A DNA stretch of 64,000 nucleotides from Lysobacter_C sp966210725 (GCA_966210725.1 CBIHLN010000001.1:1-64000); one strand, 5' to 3'; counted from the stretch's first letter, positions 1 through 9,790 are shown. Numbers and translations: made by a program. The notes: generated from the sequence alone by a model not told the origin.

Positions 1-669
1 GCCGCCCCCGTGCTCACCATCGACGGCCCATCGGGCTCCGGCAAGGGCACCATCTCCCGCCTCGTTGCCCGGCAGCTGGGCTGGCATTACCTGGACTCGG
101 GCGCGTTGTACCGGGCGATCGGCGTGGCCGCCGGTTGGGGCGACATTGACCTGGCCGACCCGTCGTCACTGGTGCGCTGCGCCTTCGACACCGACATTAC
201 CTTCCGTGAAGAGGGCGATGAATTGCTGGTGCTGGTCAACGGCTCCGATGCCACGGCCGAGCTGCGCACGGAAACCGCGGGCGCCGCTGCCTCGGCCATT
301 GCTGCCATCCCCGAGGTGCGCTCGGCCCTCAAGGACCGCCAGCGCGCCTTCCGGCAGCCCGCCGGGCTGGTGGCCGACGGACGGGACATGGGCACGGTGA
401 TCTTCCCGGACGCGGCCTACAAGGTTTTTCTCACGGCCAGTGCCGAGGAACGGGCCGAAAGGCGATATAAGCAGTTGAAAGACAAGGGGGTTCCGGTTAC
501 ATTGGCCGGTCTGCTACGGGAGATCCTGGCCCGTGACGCCCGCGATGCCAATCGCGCGGTGGCCCCGCTGAGGCCTGCGCACGACGCGGTCTGCATCGAT
601 ACCACCGGCATCGGCATCGACGAGGTGGTCCGGCGCGTCCTTGGGGCGGTGCAGGGCAAATCGCCGTAG
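1..669 (+). CDS. cmk: Cytidylate kinase, 5' end outside window
   Basis: Phosphorylates CMP and dCMP with ATP in the cytoplasm. The frame is open to base 1 and the first residues read AAPVLTIDGPSGSGKG, so the P-loop GPSGSGKG starts at visible residue 9. Family members carry only a few residues before this point, so the true start lies just upstream and the GTG at 10 is not the start. The LVADGRDMGTVIFPDA segment near residue 120 and the RDARDANR segment near residue 180 are conserved substrate-binding parts of bacterial Cmk. It sits directly before rpsA, the usual order in proteobacteria. Confidence 0.96.
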   Translation, partial: AAPVLTIDGPSGSGKGTISRLVARQLGWHYLDSGALYRAIGVAAGWGDIDLADPSSLVRCAFDTDITFREEGDELLVLVNGSDATAELRTETAGAAASAIAAIPEVRSALKDRQRAFRQPAGLVADGRDMGTVIFPDAAYKVFLTASAEERAERRYKQLKDKGVPVTLAGLLREILARDARDANRAVAPLRPAHDAVCIDTTGIGIDEVVRRVLGAVQGKSP

Positions 670-811
670 CAGATGCAGTAGCAAGGCCCCGCCGGTAAGT
701 CCCGGTGGGTCATCCACCACAACACTCACGGCCATACGCAATCCCGCGCAGGCCGACAACGGGTGGACCGGCCGCGGTGCCGGTCTGTGTCATCAACCGA
801 GTATTTTTCCA

Positions 812-2500
812 ATGACCGAATCATTTGCCGAACTGTTCGAACAGAGCCAGCAGTACCTGGCCAAGCTGAAGCCCGGCGCCATCGTCACCGGTACCGTCGT
901 GGAAGTCCGCGGCGACGTCGTGGTGATCAACGCCGGCCTGAAGTCCGAGGGCATCGTCCCGATCGAACAGTTCCGTAACGACGCCGGCGAGATCGACGTG
1001 GCCGAGGGCGACCAGGTCAAGGTCGCGCTGGACTCCATCGAGAACGGCTTCGGCGAGACCGTGCTGTCGCGCGAGAAGGCCAAGCGCGCCATGGTGTGGG
1101 ACGAGCTCGAGGAAGCCCTCGAGAAGAACGAGACCATCACCGGCCGCATCAGCGGCAAGGTCAAGGGCGGTTTCACCGTCGACATCAAGGACGTCCGCGG
1201 CTTCCTGCCCGGTTCGCTGGTCGACGTGCGCCCGGTGCGCGACTCGACCTACCTGGAAGGCAAGGAGCTCGAGTTCAAGCTGATCAAGCTGGACCGCAAG
1301 CGCAACAACATCGTCGTCTCCCGCCGCGCGGTGGTCGAGAGCGAGCACTCCGAGGAGCGCGAGCAGCTCATGGAGAAGCTGGTCGAGGGCGCGGTGCTGA
1401 AGGGCGTGGTCAAGAACCTGACCGACTACGGCGCGTTCGTGGACCTGGGCGGCATCGACGGCCTGCTGCACATCACCGACATGGCCTGGAAGCGCGTGCG
1501 CCATCCGTCCGAAGTCGTGGAAGTCGGCCAGGAGCTCGACGTCCGCGTGCTCAAGTACGACCGCGAGCGCAACCGCGTCAGCCTCGGCCTGAAGCAGCTG
1601 GGCGAGGATCCGTGGGACAACATCGCGCGCCGCTACCCGGCCAACACCCGCGTGTTCGGCAAGGTCTCCAACGTCACCGATTACGGCGCGTTCGTCGAGA
1701 TCGAGCCGGGCGTCGAAGGCCTGGTGCACGTGTCCGAGATGGACTGGACCAACAAGAACGTCAACCCGTCGAAGGTCGTCCAGCTGGGCGACGAGGTCGA
1801 GGTGATGGTGCTGGACGTGGACGGCGAGCGTCGCCGCATCTCGCTCGGCATCAAGCAGTGCACCCCGAACCCGTGGGAAGCGTTCTCGGCGCTGCACAAG
1901 AAGGGCGACAAGGTGTCGGGCCAGATCAAGTCGATCACCGACTTCGGCATCTTCATCGGCCTGGACGGCGGCATCGACGGCCTCATCCACCTGTCGGACA
2001 TCAGCTGGAACACCACGGGCGAGGACATCGTCCGCAACTTCAAGAAGGGCGACACGCTTGAAGCCGTGGTGCTGGCCGTCGATCCGGAGCGCGAGCGCAT
2101 CAGCCTGGGCGTCAAGCAGCTGGAGCAGGATCCGTTCGGCCAGTACATGGCGTCCAACTCGAAGGGTTCGATCGTCAACGGCACGGTGAAGGAAGTCGAC
2201 GCCAAGGGCGCGACGATCGAGCTGGCCGACGGCATCGAGGGCTACGTCGCCGCGCGCGACATCGCCAAGGAGCGCGTGGACGACGCCACCAAGTACCTGA
2301 AGGTCGGCGACGAGGTCGAGGCACGCTTCATCGGCATGGACCGCAAGGGCCGCACGATGCAGCTGTCGATCAAGGCGAAGGACGAGGCGGAGATGCAGGA
2401 GGCCGTGGCCGACTACAACCGCGCCAATGCCGACGCCGCCAGTGGCACCACGAAGCTGGGCGCGCTGCTGCGCGAGCAGCTGGGCAACAAGTCGGAGTAA
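812..2500 (+). CDS. rpsA: 30S ribosomal protein S1
   Basis: Binds mRNA on the small ribosomal subunit and helps start translation of structured or leaderless messages. The 562-residue product has six S1 RNA-binding repeats; the best preserved start near residues 190, 275, 365 and 450 with the pattern V-x-TDYGAFV followed by GLVH or GLLH. E. coli S1 has 557 residues. The start MTESFAELFEQS at 812 matches the family; the longer frame from 641 is not supported. No purine-rich ribosome site precedes the ATG (the sequence is gagtatttttcca), which fits the weak-SD, self-regulated initiation region known for rpsA. Confidence 0.97.
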   Translation: MTESFAELFEQSQQYLAKLKPGAIVTGTVVEVRGDVVVINAGLKSEGIVPIEQFRNDAGEIDVAEGDQVKVALDSIENGFGETVLSREKAKRAMVWDELEEALEKNETITGRISGKVKGGFTVDIKDVRGFLPGSLVDVRPVRDSTYLEGKELEFKLIKLDRKRNNIVVSRRAVVESEHSEEREQLMEKLVEGAVLKGVVKNLTDYGAFVDLGGIDGLLHITDMAWKRVRHPSEVVEVGQELDVRVLKYDRERNRVSLGLKQLGEDPWDNIARRYPANTRVFGKVSNVTDYGAFVEIEPGVEGLVHVSEMDWTNKNVNPSKVVQLGDEVEVMVLDVDGERRRISLGIKQCTPNPWEAFSALHKKGDKVSGQIKSITDFGIFIGLDGGIDGLIHLSDISWNTTGEDIVRNFKKGDTLEAVVLAVDPERERISLGVKQLEQDPFGQYMASNSKGSIVNGTVKEVDAKGATIELADGIEGYVAARDIAKERVDDATKYLKVGDEVEARFIGMDRKGRTMQLSIKAKDEAEMQEAVADYNRANADAASGTTKLGALLREQLGNKSE

Positions 2501-2517
2501 TCCGGCCAACGTTGTAC

Positions 2518-2544
2518 GGAGGCGGCCCCCAATGGGCCGCCTCC
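2518..2544 (+). terminator. Intrinsic terminator after rpsA
   Basis: An 11-bp perfect stem, GGAGGCGGCCC with GGGCCGCCTCC and a 5-nt loop, is followed by GGTTGTTG. It lies 17 bp after the rpsA stop. The U-tract is poor, as is common in high-GC genomes. Confidence 0.75.
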
Positions 2545-2725
2545 GGTTGTTGCAGATCGAGTTGTTGCAGATTTGCCGGCGCGCGGCTTGACGCGGATCG
2601 GCACGGACGGGTGTCATCCAGCCGTGTTCATCCGCGTCAGTCCGTGTCCGGCCCAGTGAAAGAAGAGTCCGGCGGCCTGTCTGGTGGCGTGGCCGAGGCC
2701 GCAGGCAGGGGAGTCGCCATACGCC

Positions 2726-3031
2726 ATGACCAAGTCAGAACTGATCGAAATCCTGTCCCAGCGCCAGCCCCACCTGAAGGGCGACGATGTGGACATGGCG
2801 GTCAAGGCGCTGTTGGACATGATGGGTGCGTCGCTGTCGGACGGGCAGCGGATCGAGATCCGTGGTTTCGGCAGCTTTTCGCTGCATTACCGCCCGCCGC
2901 GCATGGGCCGCAACCCCAAGACGGGCGAGTCGGTCGCCCTGCAGGGCAAGCACGTGCCGCACTTCAAGCCGGGCAAGGAGTTGCGCGAGCGCGTCAGTGC
3001 GGTCATGCCCTTGGACGATGATGCGGTCTGA
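2726..3031 (+). CDS. ihfB: Integration host factor subunit beta
   Basis: Half of the IHF heterodimer, which bends DNA in the nucleoid and at promoters. The 101-residue product starts MTKSELIEIL and carries the HU/IHF signature GFGSFSLHYRPPRMGRNPKT at about residues 46-65, including the proline of the DNA-intercalating arm. GGGGAG lies about 12 bp before the ATG. Position after rpsA and before lapA is conserved across gammaproteobacteria. The acidic tail PLDDDAV is slightly longer than in E. coli. Confidence 0.95.
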   Translation: MTKSELIEILSQRQPHLKGDDVDMAVKALLDMMGASLSDGQRIEIRGFGSFSLHYRPPRMGRNPKTGESVALQGKHVPHFKPGKELRERVSAVMPLDDDAV

Positions 3032-3115
3032 TACGCGGGGTCCCGGCTCGCGGGCTGCCCGCATCGGACACGTCGGCTAAGCTGTGGCCCGCACGGCAGA
3101 AGGAGATCGTCGCGC

Positions 3116-3403
3116 ATGCGTCTGATACGCATCCTGGTTGCATTTGCCTGTCTTGCGACAGGTGCCATCGTGGGCGCGTTGAACCGCGACCTGGTCCAGA
3201 TCGATTTCGGAATCCTCGTGATCTCGACCACGCTGGGCATCGCCGTGCTCGTCTCGTTGCTGATCGGCGTGCTGGTAGGCGGATTGGCGGTCAGCGCGGC
3301 GGTGGTCCTGCCCCTGCGGCGGCGTCTTTCAAGGCTGGAACGCCAGGTGCCGGCGGCCGATGGCAACGCGGTGACGTCGCGTACGCGGCCACCAGAGGGC
3401 TGA
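3116..3403 (+). CDS. lapA: LapA domain inner-membrane protein
   Basis: A 95-residue protein with a transmembrane segment at residues 3-22 and a second at about 43-68, followed by a basic cytoplasmic tail (LPLRRRLSRLERQ). The pattern and the place between ihfB and lapB match LapA (DUF1049), which works with LapB in controlling lipopolysaccharide synthesis through LpxC turnover. AGAAGGAG precedes the ATG. The stop is 4 bp before lapB, so the two are probably co-translated. Confidence 0.88.
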   Translation: MRLIRILVAFACLATGAIVGALNRDLVQIDFGILVISTTLGIAVLVSLLIGVLVGGLAVSAAVVLPLRRRLSRLERQVPAADGNAVTSRTRPPEG

Positions 3404-3407
3404 AGCC

Positions 3408-4586
3408 ATGGCCTTCATCAGCGAATGGTTCTGGTTTTTCCTGCTGTTGCCGATCGCGGCCGTCAGTGGCTGGGTGATCGGCCGCCGTGGCGGTGAGCGG
3501 CACAGCGACACGCAGGTCAGCCGGTTGTCCACCACCTATTTCCGCGGCCTCAACTATCTGCTCAACGAACAGCCTGACAAAGCGATCGAACTGTTCCTGC
3601 ACATCGCCGAACTCGACAAGGACACGTTCGAGACCCAGGTCGCACTGGGCCACCTGTTCCGGCGCCGGGGCGAGGTCGATCGCGCCATCCGCCTTCATCA
3701 GGCGCTGGTGCAACGGCCGGGGCTGAGCGACCAGCAGAAGGTGCAGGCGTTGCTGGCACTCGGCGAGGACTACATGCGGTCGGGTCTCCTCGATCGCGCT
3801 GAAACCGTCTTCAGTGACCTGGTGGCGTTGGACATGCGTGCGCCTCTGGCGTTGCGCCACCTGATCGGGATCTACCAGTCCGAGCGCGACTGGAACAAGG
3901 CCATCGAGAACGCCCAGCGTTTCGAGGCCGCCACCGGTGAGCCGATGGGCAAGCTGATTGCCCAGTTCGAATGCGAGCTGGCCGACCGACACCGGGCGGC
4001 TGGGCAGGTCGACGAGGCTCGGTTGGCCGTCGCCCGTGCGTACGAGGCGGACGCCAACTCGGTGCGGGCCGGCATGATCGAAGGCCGCATCGAGGTAGAG
4101 GCGCAACACCATCCGGCGGCCATCCGGGCCTTTGAGCGCGTCGCACGCAATGACCCCGACTATCTGCCGGAAGTCCTTCCGTCCCTGCTGTCCAGTTACG
4201 AGCAGACCGGCGATGTCACCGGCGCCCGCGCGTTCCTCGCGGAGATGTGCGAGCACTACCGGGGTATAGCGCCCGTGCTGGCGCTGACCCGGATGGTCGA
4301 AGCGGGGGAGGGTGTTGCCGCGGCCCGTGCCTATCTCGCCCAGCAGCTCAAGGACCGCCCGTCCGTGCGGGGCGAGGCGGCGTTGATCGACCTCACCCTG
4401 GCGGAGGGCGCCGATCCCCTGGCGACCCTTCACGACCTCAAGCACATCACGGACCAGCTGCTGGTGCGCAATCCGAGCTACCGGTGCAATCGCTGCGGGT
4501 TCGGTGCGCGCAGCCACCATTGGCAGTGCCCCAGCTGCAAGGAATGGGGCACCGTCAAGCCGCTGCTGAACTATGCCGTGGTCTGA
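3408..4586 (+). CDS. lapB: Lipopolysaccharide assembly protein LapB
   Basis: Inner-membrane-anchored TPR protein that links LpxC degradation to LPS assembly. Residues 4-24 form the N-terminal membrane anchor; TPR helices fill about 45-330; the end holds a rubredoxin-like metal knuckle, CNRCGFGARSHHWQCPSCKEW, with paired CxxC motifs. The 392-residue length is close to the 389 of E. coli LapB. It begins 4 bp after lapA and is followed 6 bp later by the membrane glycosyltransferase gene, suggesting one envelope operon. Confidence 0.94.
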   Translation: MAFISEWFWFFLLLPIAAVSGWVIGRRGGERHSDTQVSRLSTTYFRGLNYLLNEQPDKAIELFLHIAELDKDTFETQVALGHLFRRRGEVDRAIRLHQALVQRPGLSDQQKVQALLALGEDYMRSGLLDRAETVFSDLVALDMRAPLALRHLIGIYQSERDWNKAIENAQRFEAATGEPMGKLIAQFECELADRHRAAGQVDEARLAVARAYEADANSVRAGMIEGRIEVEAQHHPAAIRAFERVARNDPDYLPEVLPSLLSSYEQTGDVTGARAFLAEMCEHYRGIAPVLALTRMVEAGEGVAAARAYLAQQLKDRPSVRGEAALIDLTLAEGADPLATLHDLKHITDQLLVRNPSYRCNRCGFGARSHHWQCPSCKEWGTVKPLLNYAVV

Positions 4587-4592
4587 GGCCTG

Positions 4593-5597
4593 ATGGCAGG
4601 CTGGCTGGCGGTATTCTTCATGATGGGCGCGGCAGGCACGTGGCTGGCACGTCGCTACGCGCTGCAGCGCAACCTGGTCGATGAGCCGGGCGCGCGGCGC
4701 AGCCACGCGATCCCCACGCCCCGTGGGGGCGGCATCGCGATCGTCGCGGTGATGCTCGCGGCCTGCGTCGCGTTGGGTTTGCGGCATCCCCCGCATCTGC
4801 CCTGGCTGGCCGCGTTCGGATTGGGCACCTTGCTGGTGGCGGGCGTGGGCTGGATCGATGACCACCGACCGTTGTCCCCCTGGTTGCGCCTGACAGTGCA
4901 CGCCCTGGCCGCGGCCGTGTTCCTTGCGCCCGTCTGGATTGCGACGGGCGATCTGCCGCTGGTCCTGGTGGGCTTCGGCCTGATCGTCACGCTGACCAAC
5001 GTGTGGAACTTCATGGACGGCATCAACGGCCTTGCCGCGAGCCAGGCCGCGATCGTGGCCGCCGCGCTCGCATTGGCGCTGGGTGGACCTGCCGCTGCAC
5101 TGGGCGGGGCGCTGGTCGCCGGCTGCGTCGGTTTCCTGCCTTTCAACGCCCCGTCAGCGCGAATCTTTCTGGGTGATGTCGGTAGCGGCGCGCTGGGCTA
5201 CGGCATTGGTGCACTGACGGTGCTGGCGGCACTGCCGGATCCGGGTGTGGCGCCCCTGCTCATCCTGCCGCTCGCCCCGTTCCTCGTCGATGCGGGCCTG
5301 ACCCTCGGGCGCCGGGTGTTGCGCGGGGAGCGGTGGTGGACGCCCCACGTGCAGCATGCCTACCAGGGGTGGGCACGACGCGCGGGGCACACACGGGTCA
5401 CCGTGGCCTACGGTGTGGCCACGCTGGCGGGTGCCGTCCTGCTGCTGGATCTGGCAGGCGGGCGCCACAGCACCGCCTTCATGGCCGCTTGCATGCTGGC
5501 GTGGTATACGTCCGCGGCTTTCGTATGGCTCTGGCTGCAGCACCGCGCCGGCAAGGTCGCGGCCGGGCAGGAACAGGAAAGGGATCGTACCCAATGA
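4593..5597 (+). CDS. WecA/MraY-family sugar-1-phosphate transferase
   Basis: A 334-residue polytopic protein of the polyprenyl-phosphate sugar-1-phosphate transferase family, which starts O-antigen or exopolysaccharide repeat units by loading a sugar phosphate on undecaprenyl phosphate. Diagnostic motifs are GWIDDHRPLS near residue 86 (Asp-Asp), NVWNFMDGINGLA near 143, IFLGDVGSGALGY near 190, and HVQHAYQGWARR near 250. About ten membrane helices are visible. It lies between lapB and a polysaccharide epimerase whose start overlaps its stop (ATGA). The exact sugar cannot be told from sequence. Confidence 0.87.
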   Translation: MAGWLAVFFMMGAAGTWLARRYALQRNLVDEPGARRSHAIPTPRGGGIAIVAVMLAACVALGLRHPPHLPWLAAFGLGTLLVAGVGWIDDHRPLSPWLRLTVHALAAAVFLAPVWIATGDLPLVLVGFGLIVTLTNVWNFMDGINGLAASQAAIVAAALALALGGPAAALGGALVAGCVGFLPFNAPSARIFLGDVGSGALGYGIGALTVLAALPDPGVAPLLILPLAPFLVDAGLTLGRRVLRGERWWTPHVQHAYQGWARRAGHTRVTVAYGVATLAGAVLLLDLAGGRHSTAFMAACMLAWYTSAAFVWLWLQHRAGKVAAGQEQERDRTQ

Positions 5598-7507
5598 GTG
5601 TCTGGCGTGACCGATGGAGTGGCGCGTTCCCACGACTGGCCGTGGTCGCACACGACCTCGCGGTGGTGTGGGTGGTCTGGCTGGGATTGCACTGGCTTCG
5701 TTACAGCATCGTGGCCAATCCGCCATCGATTCCTCTGTGGAGCACCGAGGTTGCACTGGTCCTGGTGGCGCAGGGTGCCGTGTTCTGGCAAGTCGGCCTG
5801 TACCGCGGGTTGTGGCGCTTCGCCAGCGTTCCCGATCTGTGGAACATCCTGAAGGCCAGCACGTTTGGCGCGGTCGCCATCGCGGTCGGTCTCTTTCTTT
5901 ATAACCGCCTGGACATGGTGTCCAGGCTGGTTCTCGTCCTGTACCCACTGGTCCTGATGGGCATGCTGGGTGCGCCGCGGCTCATGTACCGGGCATGGAA
6001 GGACAGCCGCAACGAGCGTGGCCAGGAGCGATCGGTCCGCATCCTGATTCTGGGTGCAGGGCATGCGGGCGAAGCGCTGGTGCGGGACTTGCGGCGTCTC
6101 GGCACCTACCAGCCCGTGGGGTTCCTGGACGATGCAGGTCGCCTTCGCGGGACCAAAGTGCAGGGCGTTCCGGTGCTGGGGCGGGTTTCGGATGTCACCG
6201 AGGTGGCGCGGGAGTCGGCCGCCGGTCTGCTCGTCATCGCCATGCCCTCGGCCAACGCCACTGCGCTGCAGAGGGTGGTGGTGGCGTGTGAGCGCACCGG
6301 GCTGCCATTCCGCATGGTGCCGCGATTGGCCGACGTGCTGGAGGGACGCTCGCTGCCCGGCGAGCTGAAAGAGGTGGCGATCGAGGATCTCCTTGGCCGC
6401 AAGCCGGTGTTGCCGGACTGGAAGGCAATCCGCGACTGGCTGGGTGCACGTTCGGTGCTCGTGACGGGCGCGGGCGGCTCGATCGGTTCCGAGTTGTGCC
6501 GCCAGTGCGCGCGGCATGGCGCGCGCCGCATCGCCCTCGTCGAGATCGACGAACTGGCCCTGACCACGACCGAATCGCTGTTGCGCCGTGATTTCCCCGA
6601 CGTGGAGTTCATCCAGGTGCTGGGCGACTGCGGCGATCCCGCCGTCATCGGGCACGCGCTGGCCGAGTCGGAGCCCGAGGCTGTATTCCACGCCGCCGCG
6701 TACAAGCAGGTGCCGCTGCTGGAGGCGCAACTACGCGAGGCGGTGCGCAACAACGTGCTGTCGACTGAAACCGTCGCGCGCGCATGCCGGAACCTCGGCG
6801 TGGGCACCTTCGTGCTGATTTCCACGGACAAGGCGGTGGATCCGGTCAACGTGCTGGGCGCCACCAAGCGGCTGGCGGAGATGGCGTGCCAGTCGTTGGC
6901 CGAGCAGAGCTCGACCCGCTTCGTCACGGTCCGCTTCGGCAACGTGCTCGACTCGGCCGGCAGCGTGGTCCCGCTGTTCCGCGAGCAGATCCGCAACGGG
7001 GGCCCCGTCACCGTGACCGACCCCGACGTCACGCGCTACTTCATGACGATCCCCGAGGCCTGCCAGCTGATCCTGCAAGCATCCGCCATTGGCACCCACG
7101 AGGCGATCTACACCCTGGACATGGGGGAAGCGGTGCCGATCCGCATCCTCGCCGAACAGATGATCCGCCTCGCAGGCAAGCAGCCGGGCCGGGATATCGC
7201 GGTTGTCTACACCGGCCTGCGCCCCGGCGAGAAACTGCACGAGACGCTGTTCCATGCCGACGAACGCTACCGGGCGACGGGGCATCCGAAGATCCTGCAG
7301 GCCGAGCCGCGTCAGGTCGCGGCGGCGGAGATCGAATCGGCGCTGGCCATGATGCGCGAAGCGTCTGCACGCTACGACCGCGCCACGCTTGCTAGCCTGC
7401 TTCGGTCGACGGTTCCGGATTTCAATCCCATGAGCGAGCAGCTGCCCGTTCTGCAGGATTCCACGACCGTCGTTGCATTTCCCGCCCGCAACGCCAGGAA
7501 GGTTTGA
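5594..7507 (+). CDS. Membrane UDP-GlcNAc 4,6-dehydratase/epimerase (CapD/WbpM type)
   Basis: A 637-residue protein of the PglF/WbpM/CapD family that makes 4-keto-6-deoxy sugar nucleotides for surface polysaccharides. Four membrane helices lie within residues 10-125, a first Rossmann-like region starts at about 148 (RILILGAGHAGEALVRDL), and the catalytic SDR domain at about 290 (VLVTGAGGSIGSELC). HAAAYKQVPLLE near 370 and LISTDKAVDPVNVLGATK near 410 are typical. The ATG overlaps the preceding stop. galU follows with a shared A (TGATG), so the three genes form one cluster. The substrate is inferred from the family. Confidence 0.88.
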   Translation: MSVWRDRWSGAFPRLAVVAHDLAVVWVVWLGLHWLRYSIVANPPSIPLWSTEVALVLVAQGAVFWQVGLYRGLWRFASVPDLWNILKASTFGAVAIAVGLFLYNRLDMVSRLVLVLYPLVLMGMLGAPRLMYRAWKDSRNERGQERSVRILILGAGHAGEALVRDLRRLGTYQPVGFLDDAGRLRGTKVQGVPVLGRVSDVTEVARESAAGLLVIAMPSANATALQRVVVACERTGLPFRMVPRLADVLEGRSLPGELKEVAIEDLLGRKPVLPDWKAIRDWLGARSVLVTGAGGSIGSELCRQCARHGARRIALVEIDELALTTTESLLRRDFPDVEFIQVLGDCGDPAVIGHALAESEPEAVFHAAAYKQVPLLEAQLREAVRNNVLSTETVARACRNLGVGTFVLISTDKAVDPVNVLGATKRLAEMACQSLAEQSSTRFVTVRFGNVLDSAGSVVPLFREQIRNGGPVTVTDPDVTRYFMTIPEACQLILQASAIGTHEAIYTLDMGEAVPIRILAEQMIRLAGKQPGRDIAVVYTGLRPGEKLHETLFHADERYRATGHPKILQAEPRQVAAAEIESALAMMREASARYDRATLASLLRSTVPDFNPMSEQLPVLQDSTTVVAFPARNARKV

Positions 7508-8430
7508 TGTCCCGTTCCACCCCGCTCCCTGTCCATCCCCGCATTCGCAAGGCTGTTTTTCCGGTCGCTGGATTGGGCACGCGCTTCTTGCCTGCCACGA
7601 AGACCGTGCCCAAGGAGATGCTGCCGATCATCGACCGGCCGCTGATCCAGTACGCCGTCGACGAGGCCATCGAAGCCGGCTGCGACACCCTGATCTTCGT
7701 GACCAACCGCTACAAGCACGCGGTCGCGGATTACTTCGACAAGGCATACGAACTCGAGCAGAAGCTCGAACGCGCCGGTAAGCATGAGCAGCTTGAGATG
7801 GTGCGCAACGTGCTACCCGATGGGGTCCGCGCCATTTTCGTCACCCAGGCCGAAGCGCTCGGGCTCGGGCATGCGGTGCTGTGCGCCAGGCCGGTGGTTG
7901 GGGACGAGCCCTTCGCGGTCATCTTGCCGGACGATGTGATCTGGAATCGCGGCGATGGCGCGCTCAAGCAGATGGCCGATACCGCAGAACGCAGCGGTGC
8001 CAGTGTCATTGCGGTACAGGACGTGCCCCGGGAGAAGACGGGCAGCTACGGCATCGTCGCCACGGACGACTTTGCCGACCGCCAGGGGCGCATCAACGCC
8101 ATGGTCGAGAAGCCGAAGCCTGAAGTGGCGCCCAGCACACTGGCCGTGGTTGGACGTTACGTGCTGAATCCGCGCATTTTTGACCTGCTTGAGTCGACCC
8201 CGCCCGGCGCGGGGGGCGAAATCCAGCTGACCGATGCGATCTCGGCGCTGCTGAAGGAAGAGACGGTCAATGCGTACCGGTTCCGCGGCACCCGGTTCGA
8301 TTGCGGCACGCATCTGGGCCTGATCGAGGCCACGATCCGCTATGCGCTGGACCACGAAAAGCTCAGTGATGCCGCCCAGCAGCTGATGCAGGACGCGCTC
8401 AAGGAGCTTGGGGTGACCGAGCTCGACTAG
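7507..8430 (+). CDS. galU: UTP-glucose-1-phosphate uridylyltransferase
   Basis: Makes UDP-glucose from UTP and glucose-1-phosphate for LPS, exopolysaccharide and glycan synthesis. The 307-residue product has the nucleotide-binding motif FPVAGLGTRFLPATKTVPKE at about residues 17-36, VDEAIEAGCDTLIFVTNR, and VEKPKPEVAPSTLAVVGRYV near 200. The ATG at 7507 shares its A with the stop of the upstream epimerase; the TTG 3 bp earlier is less likely. Length fits bacterial GalU (about 300). Confidence 0.95.
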   Translation: MSRSTPLPVHPRIRKAVFPVAGLGTRFLPATKTVPKEMLPIIDRPLIQYAVDEAIEAGCDTLIFVTNRYKHAVADYFDKAYELEQKLERAGKHEQLEMVRNVLPDGVRAIFVTQAEALGLGHAVLCARPVVGDEPFAVILPDDVIWNRGDGALKQMADTAERSGASVIAVQDVPREKTGSYGIVATDDFADRQGRINAMVEKPKPEVAPSTLAVVGRYVLNPRIFDLLESTPPGAGGEIQLTDAISALLKEETVNAYRFRGTRFDCGTHLGLIEATIRYALDHEKLSDAAQQLMQDALKELGVTELD

Positions 8431-8509
8431 TGCCCGGGTAGCGGCGTCCGGCTTGCCTGCTGAACGCGTCTTGGGCAACCATCTTGCGGTTGTAGCCGCG
8501 GGTGACGTC

Positions 8510-9790
8510 ATGCGTTCCTATTACCTCGAAACCGCGGGCGCGTGCGCCGGCCTGGGCGCGCTGCGTGGCCCTGTCGACACGCGGGTGTGCGTCGTGGGCG
8601 GGGGGCTCGCCGGGCTCAATACCGCGCTGGGCCTGCTGGAGCGGGGTGTTCGGGATGTGGTCGTCCTCGAGGCGAACCGTGCAGGCCATGGCGCGTCGGG
8701 ACGCAACGGCGGCTTCGTCTTTGGCGGTTTTTCGCGAGGCGAGGCGTCACTCCTGCGCGATCTCGGTCGTGAGCGGGCACGGGGGCTCTACCGAGGCACG
8801 CTGGATGCCGTGGAGCTCATCCGCAAACGGATCCAGACCTATCGCATCGACTGCGACCCCGTCGAATCGGGTGTCATCTGGGCCAACTGGTTCCGCGACG
8901 AGCGTGTCCTGCGCGACCGCCAGACGCTGCTCAGCGAAGCGTTCGGGGTCGATTGGGAATGGATCCCCGCCCGGGAGCTGCGCGATCTACTGCGCACCGA
9001 TCGTTACCACGGTGGTTTACTGGAGGGGAGGGGATTCCATTTCCATCCGCTTCGATACGTCCATGGCCTGTCGCACCGGTTAACGGAAGGGGGTGGGCGG
9101 CTGCATGATGCGAGCCCGGCGCTTTCGCTGGCACGGATGGGGTCACGCTGGCAGGTGGAGACGCCGGAAGGGCGCGTCCTGGCGGACCACGTGGTACTGG
9201 CCTGCGGCGGCTATCTGGCCGGGTTGCATCGATCGGTCGACGCGGGCGTCATGCCCATCGCCACCTACGTGATGGTCACCGAGCCGCTGGGCGACCGGCT
9301 TGCAAGCGCCATCAGCACCCGTGCCGCCGTGTACGACACCCGTTTCGCGTTCGACTACTACCGGCCACTGGCCGACACCCGGCTGTTGTGGGGCGGTCGC
9401 ATCTCGGTGCGGGACCGGTCACCCCAAACGGTGGAGCGGCTGCTGCGGCGCGACATGATCAAGGTGTTTCCCCAGTTGCATGACGTCGGCGTTGAATACG
9501 CCTGGTCCGGCCTGATGAGCTATGCGCGCCACCAGATGCCGCAGATCGGCCGCCTGGACGACGGGCTCTGGCTGGCGCAGGCCTTTGGCGGGCATGGCGT
9601 GGCGCCGACCACGTTCGCAGGTGAACTGGTGGCCGCCGCCATCGCCGAGAACGATTCCCGATGGCGCGAATTCTCCGACTACGGGCTGGTCTCCGCGCTC
9701 AAGCCGGCCGGCTTAGTGGCCGCGCAGCTGGGGTACTGGTGGGCCCAGCTCGCTGATCGATGGCGTTCGGATGTAATCCGACAAAGTTGA
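8510..9790 (+). CDS. FAD-dependent amine oxidoreductase (DAO/PuuB-like)
   Basis: A 426-residue flavoprotein of the D-amino-acid oxidase superfamily. The dinucleotide-binding motif VCVVGGGLAGLNTALGLLERG starts at about residue 26 and is followed by VVVLEANRAGHGASGRNGGF, the arrangement seen in gamma-glutamylputrescine oxidases and related amine oxidases. Near the end, GLMSYARHQMPQIGRLDDGLW and AQAFGGHGVAPT form the C-terminal FAD contacts. Start at 8510 (MRSYYLETAG) is chosen because upstream residues look non-coding. Substrate is not determinable; no puu genes lie nearby. Confidence 0.8.
   Translation: MRSYYLETAGACAGLGALRGPVDTRVCVVGGGLAGLNTALGLLERGVRDVVVLEANRAGHGASGRNGGFVFGGFSRGEASLLRDLGRERARGLYRGTLDAVELIRKRIQTYRIDCDPVESGVIWANWFRDERVLRDRQTLLSEAFGVDWEWIPARELRDLLRTDRYHGGLLEGRGFHFHPLRYVHGLSHRLTEGGGRLHDASPALSLARMGSRWQVETPEGRVLADHVVLACGGYLAGLHRSVDAGVMPIATYVMVTEPLGDRLASAISTRAAVYDTRFAFDYYRPLADTRLLWGGRISVRDRSPQTVERLLRRDMIKVFPQLHDVGVEYAWSGLMSYARHQMPQIGRLDDGLWLAQAFGGHGVAPTTFAGELVAAAIAENDSRWREFSDYGLVSALKPAGLVAAQLGYWWAQLADRWRSDVIRQS

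Noticed and set aside
821..2617. A 598-codon open frame on the - strand
   Set aside because: Antisense to rpsA; no recognisable domain.
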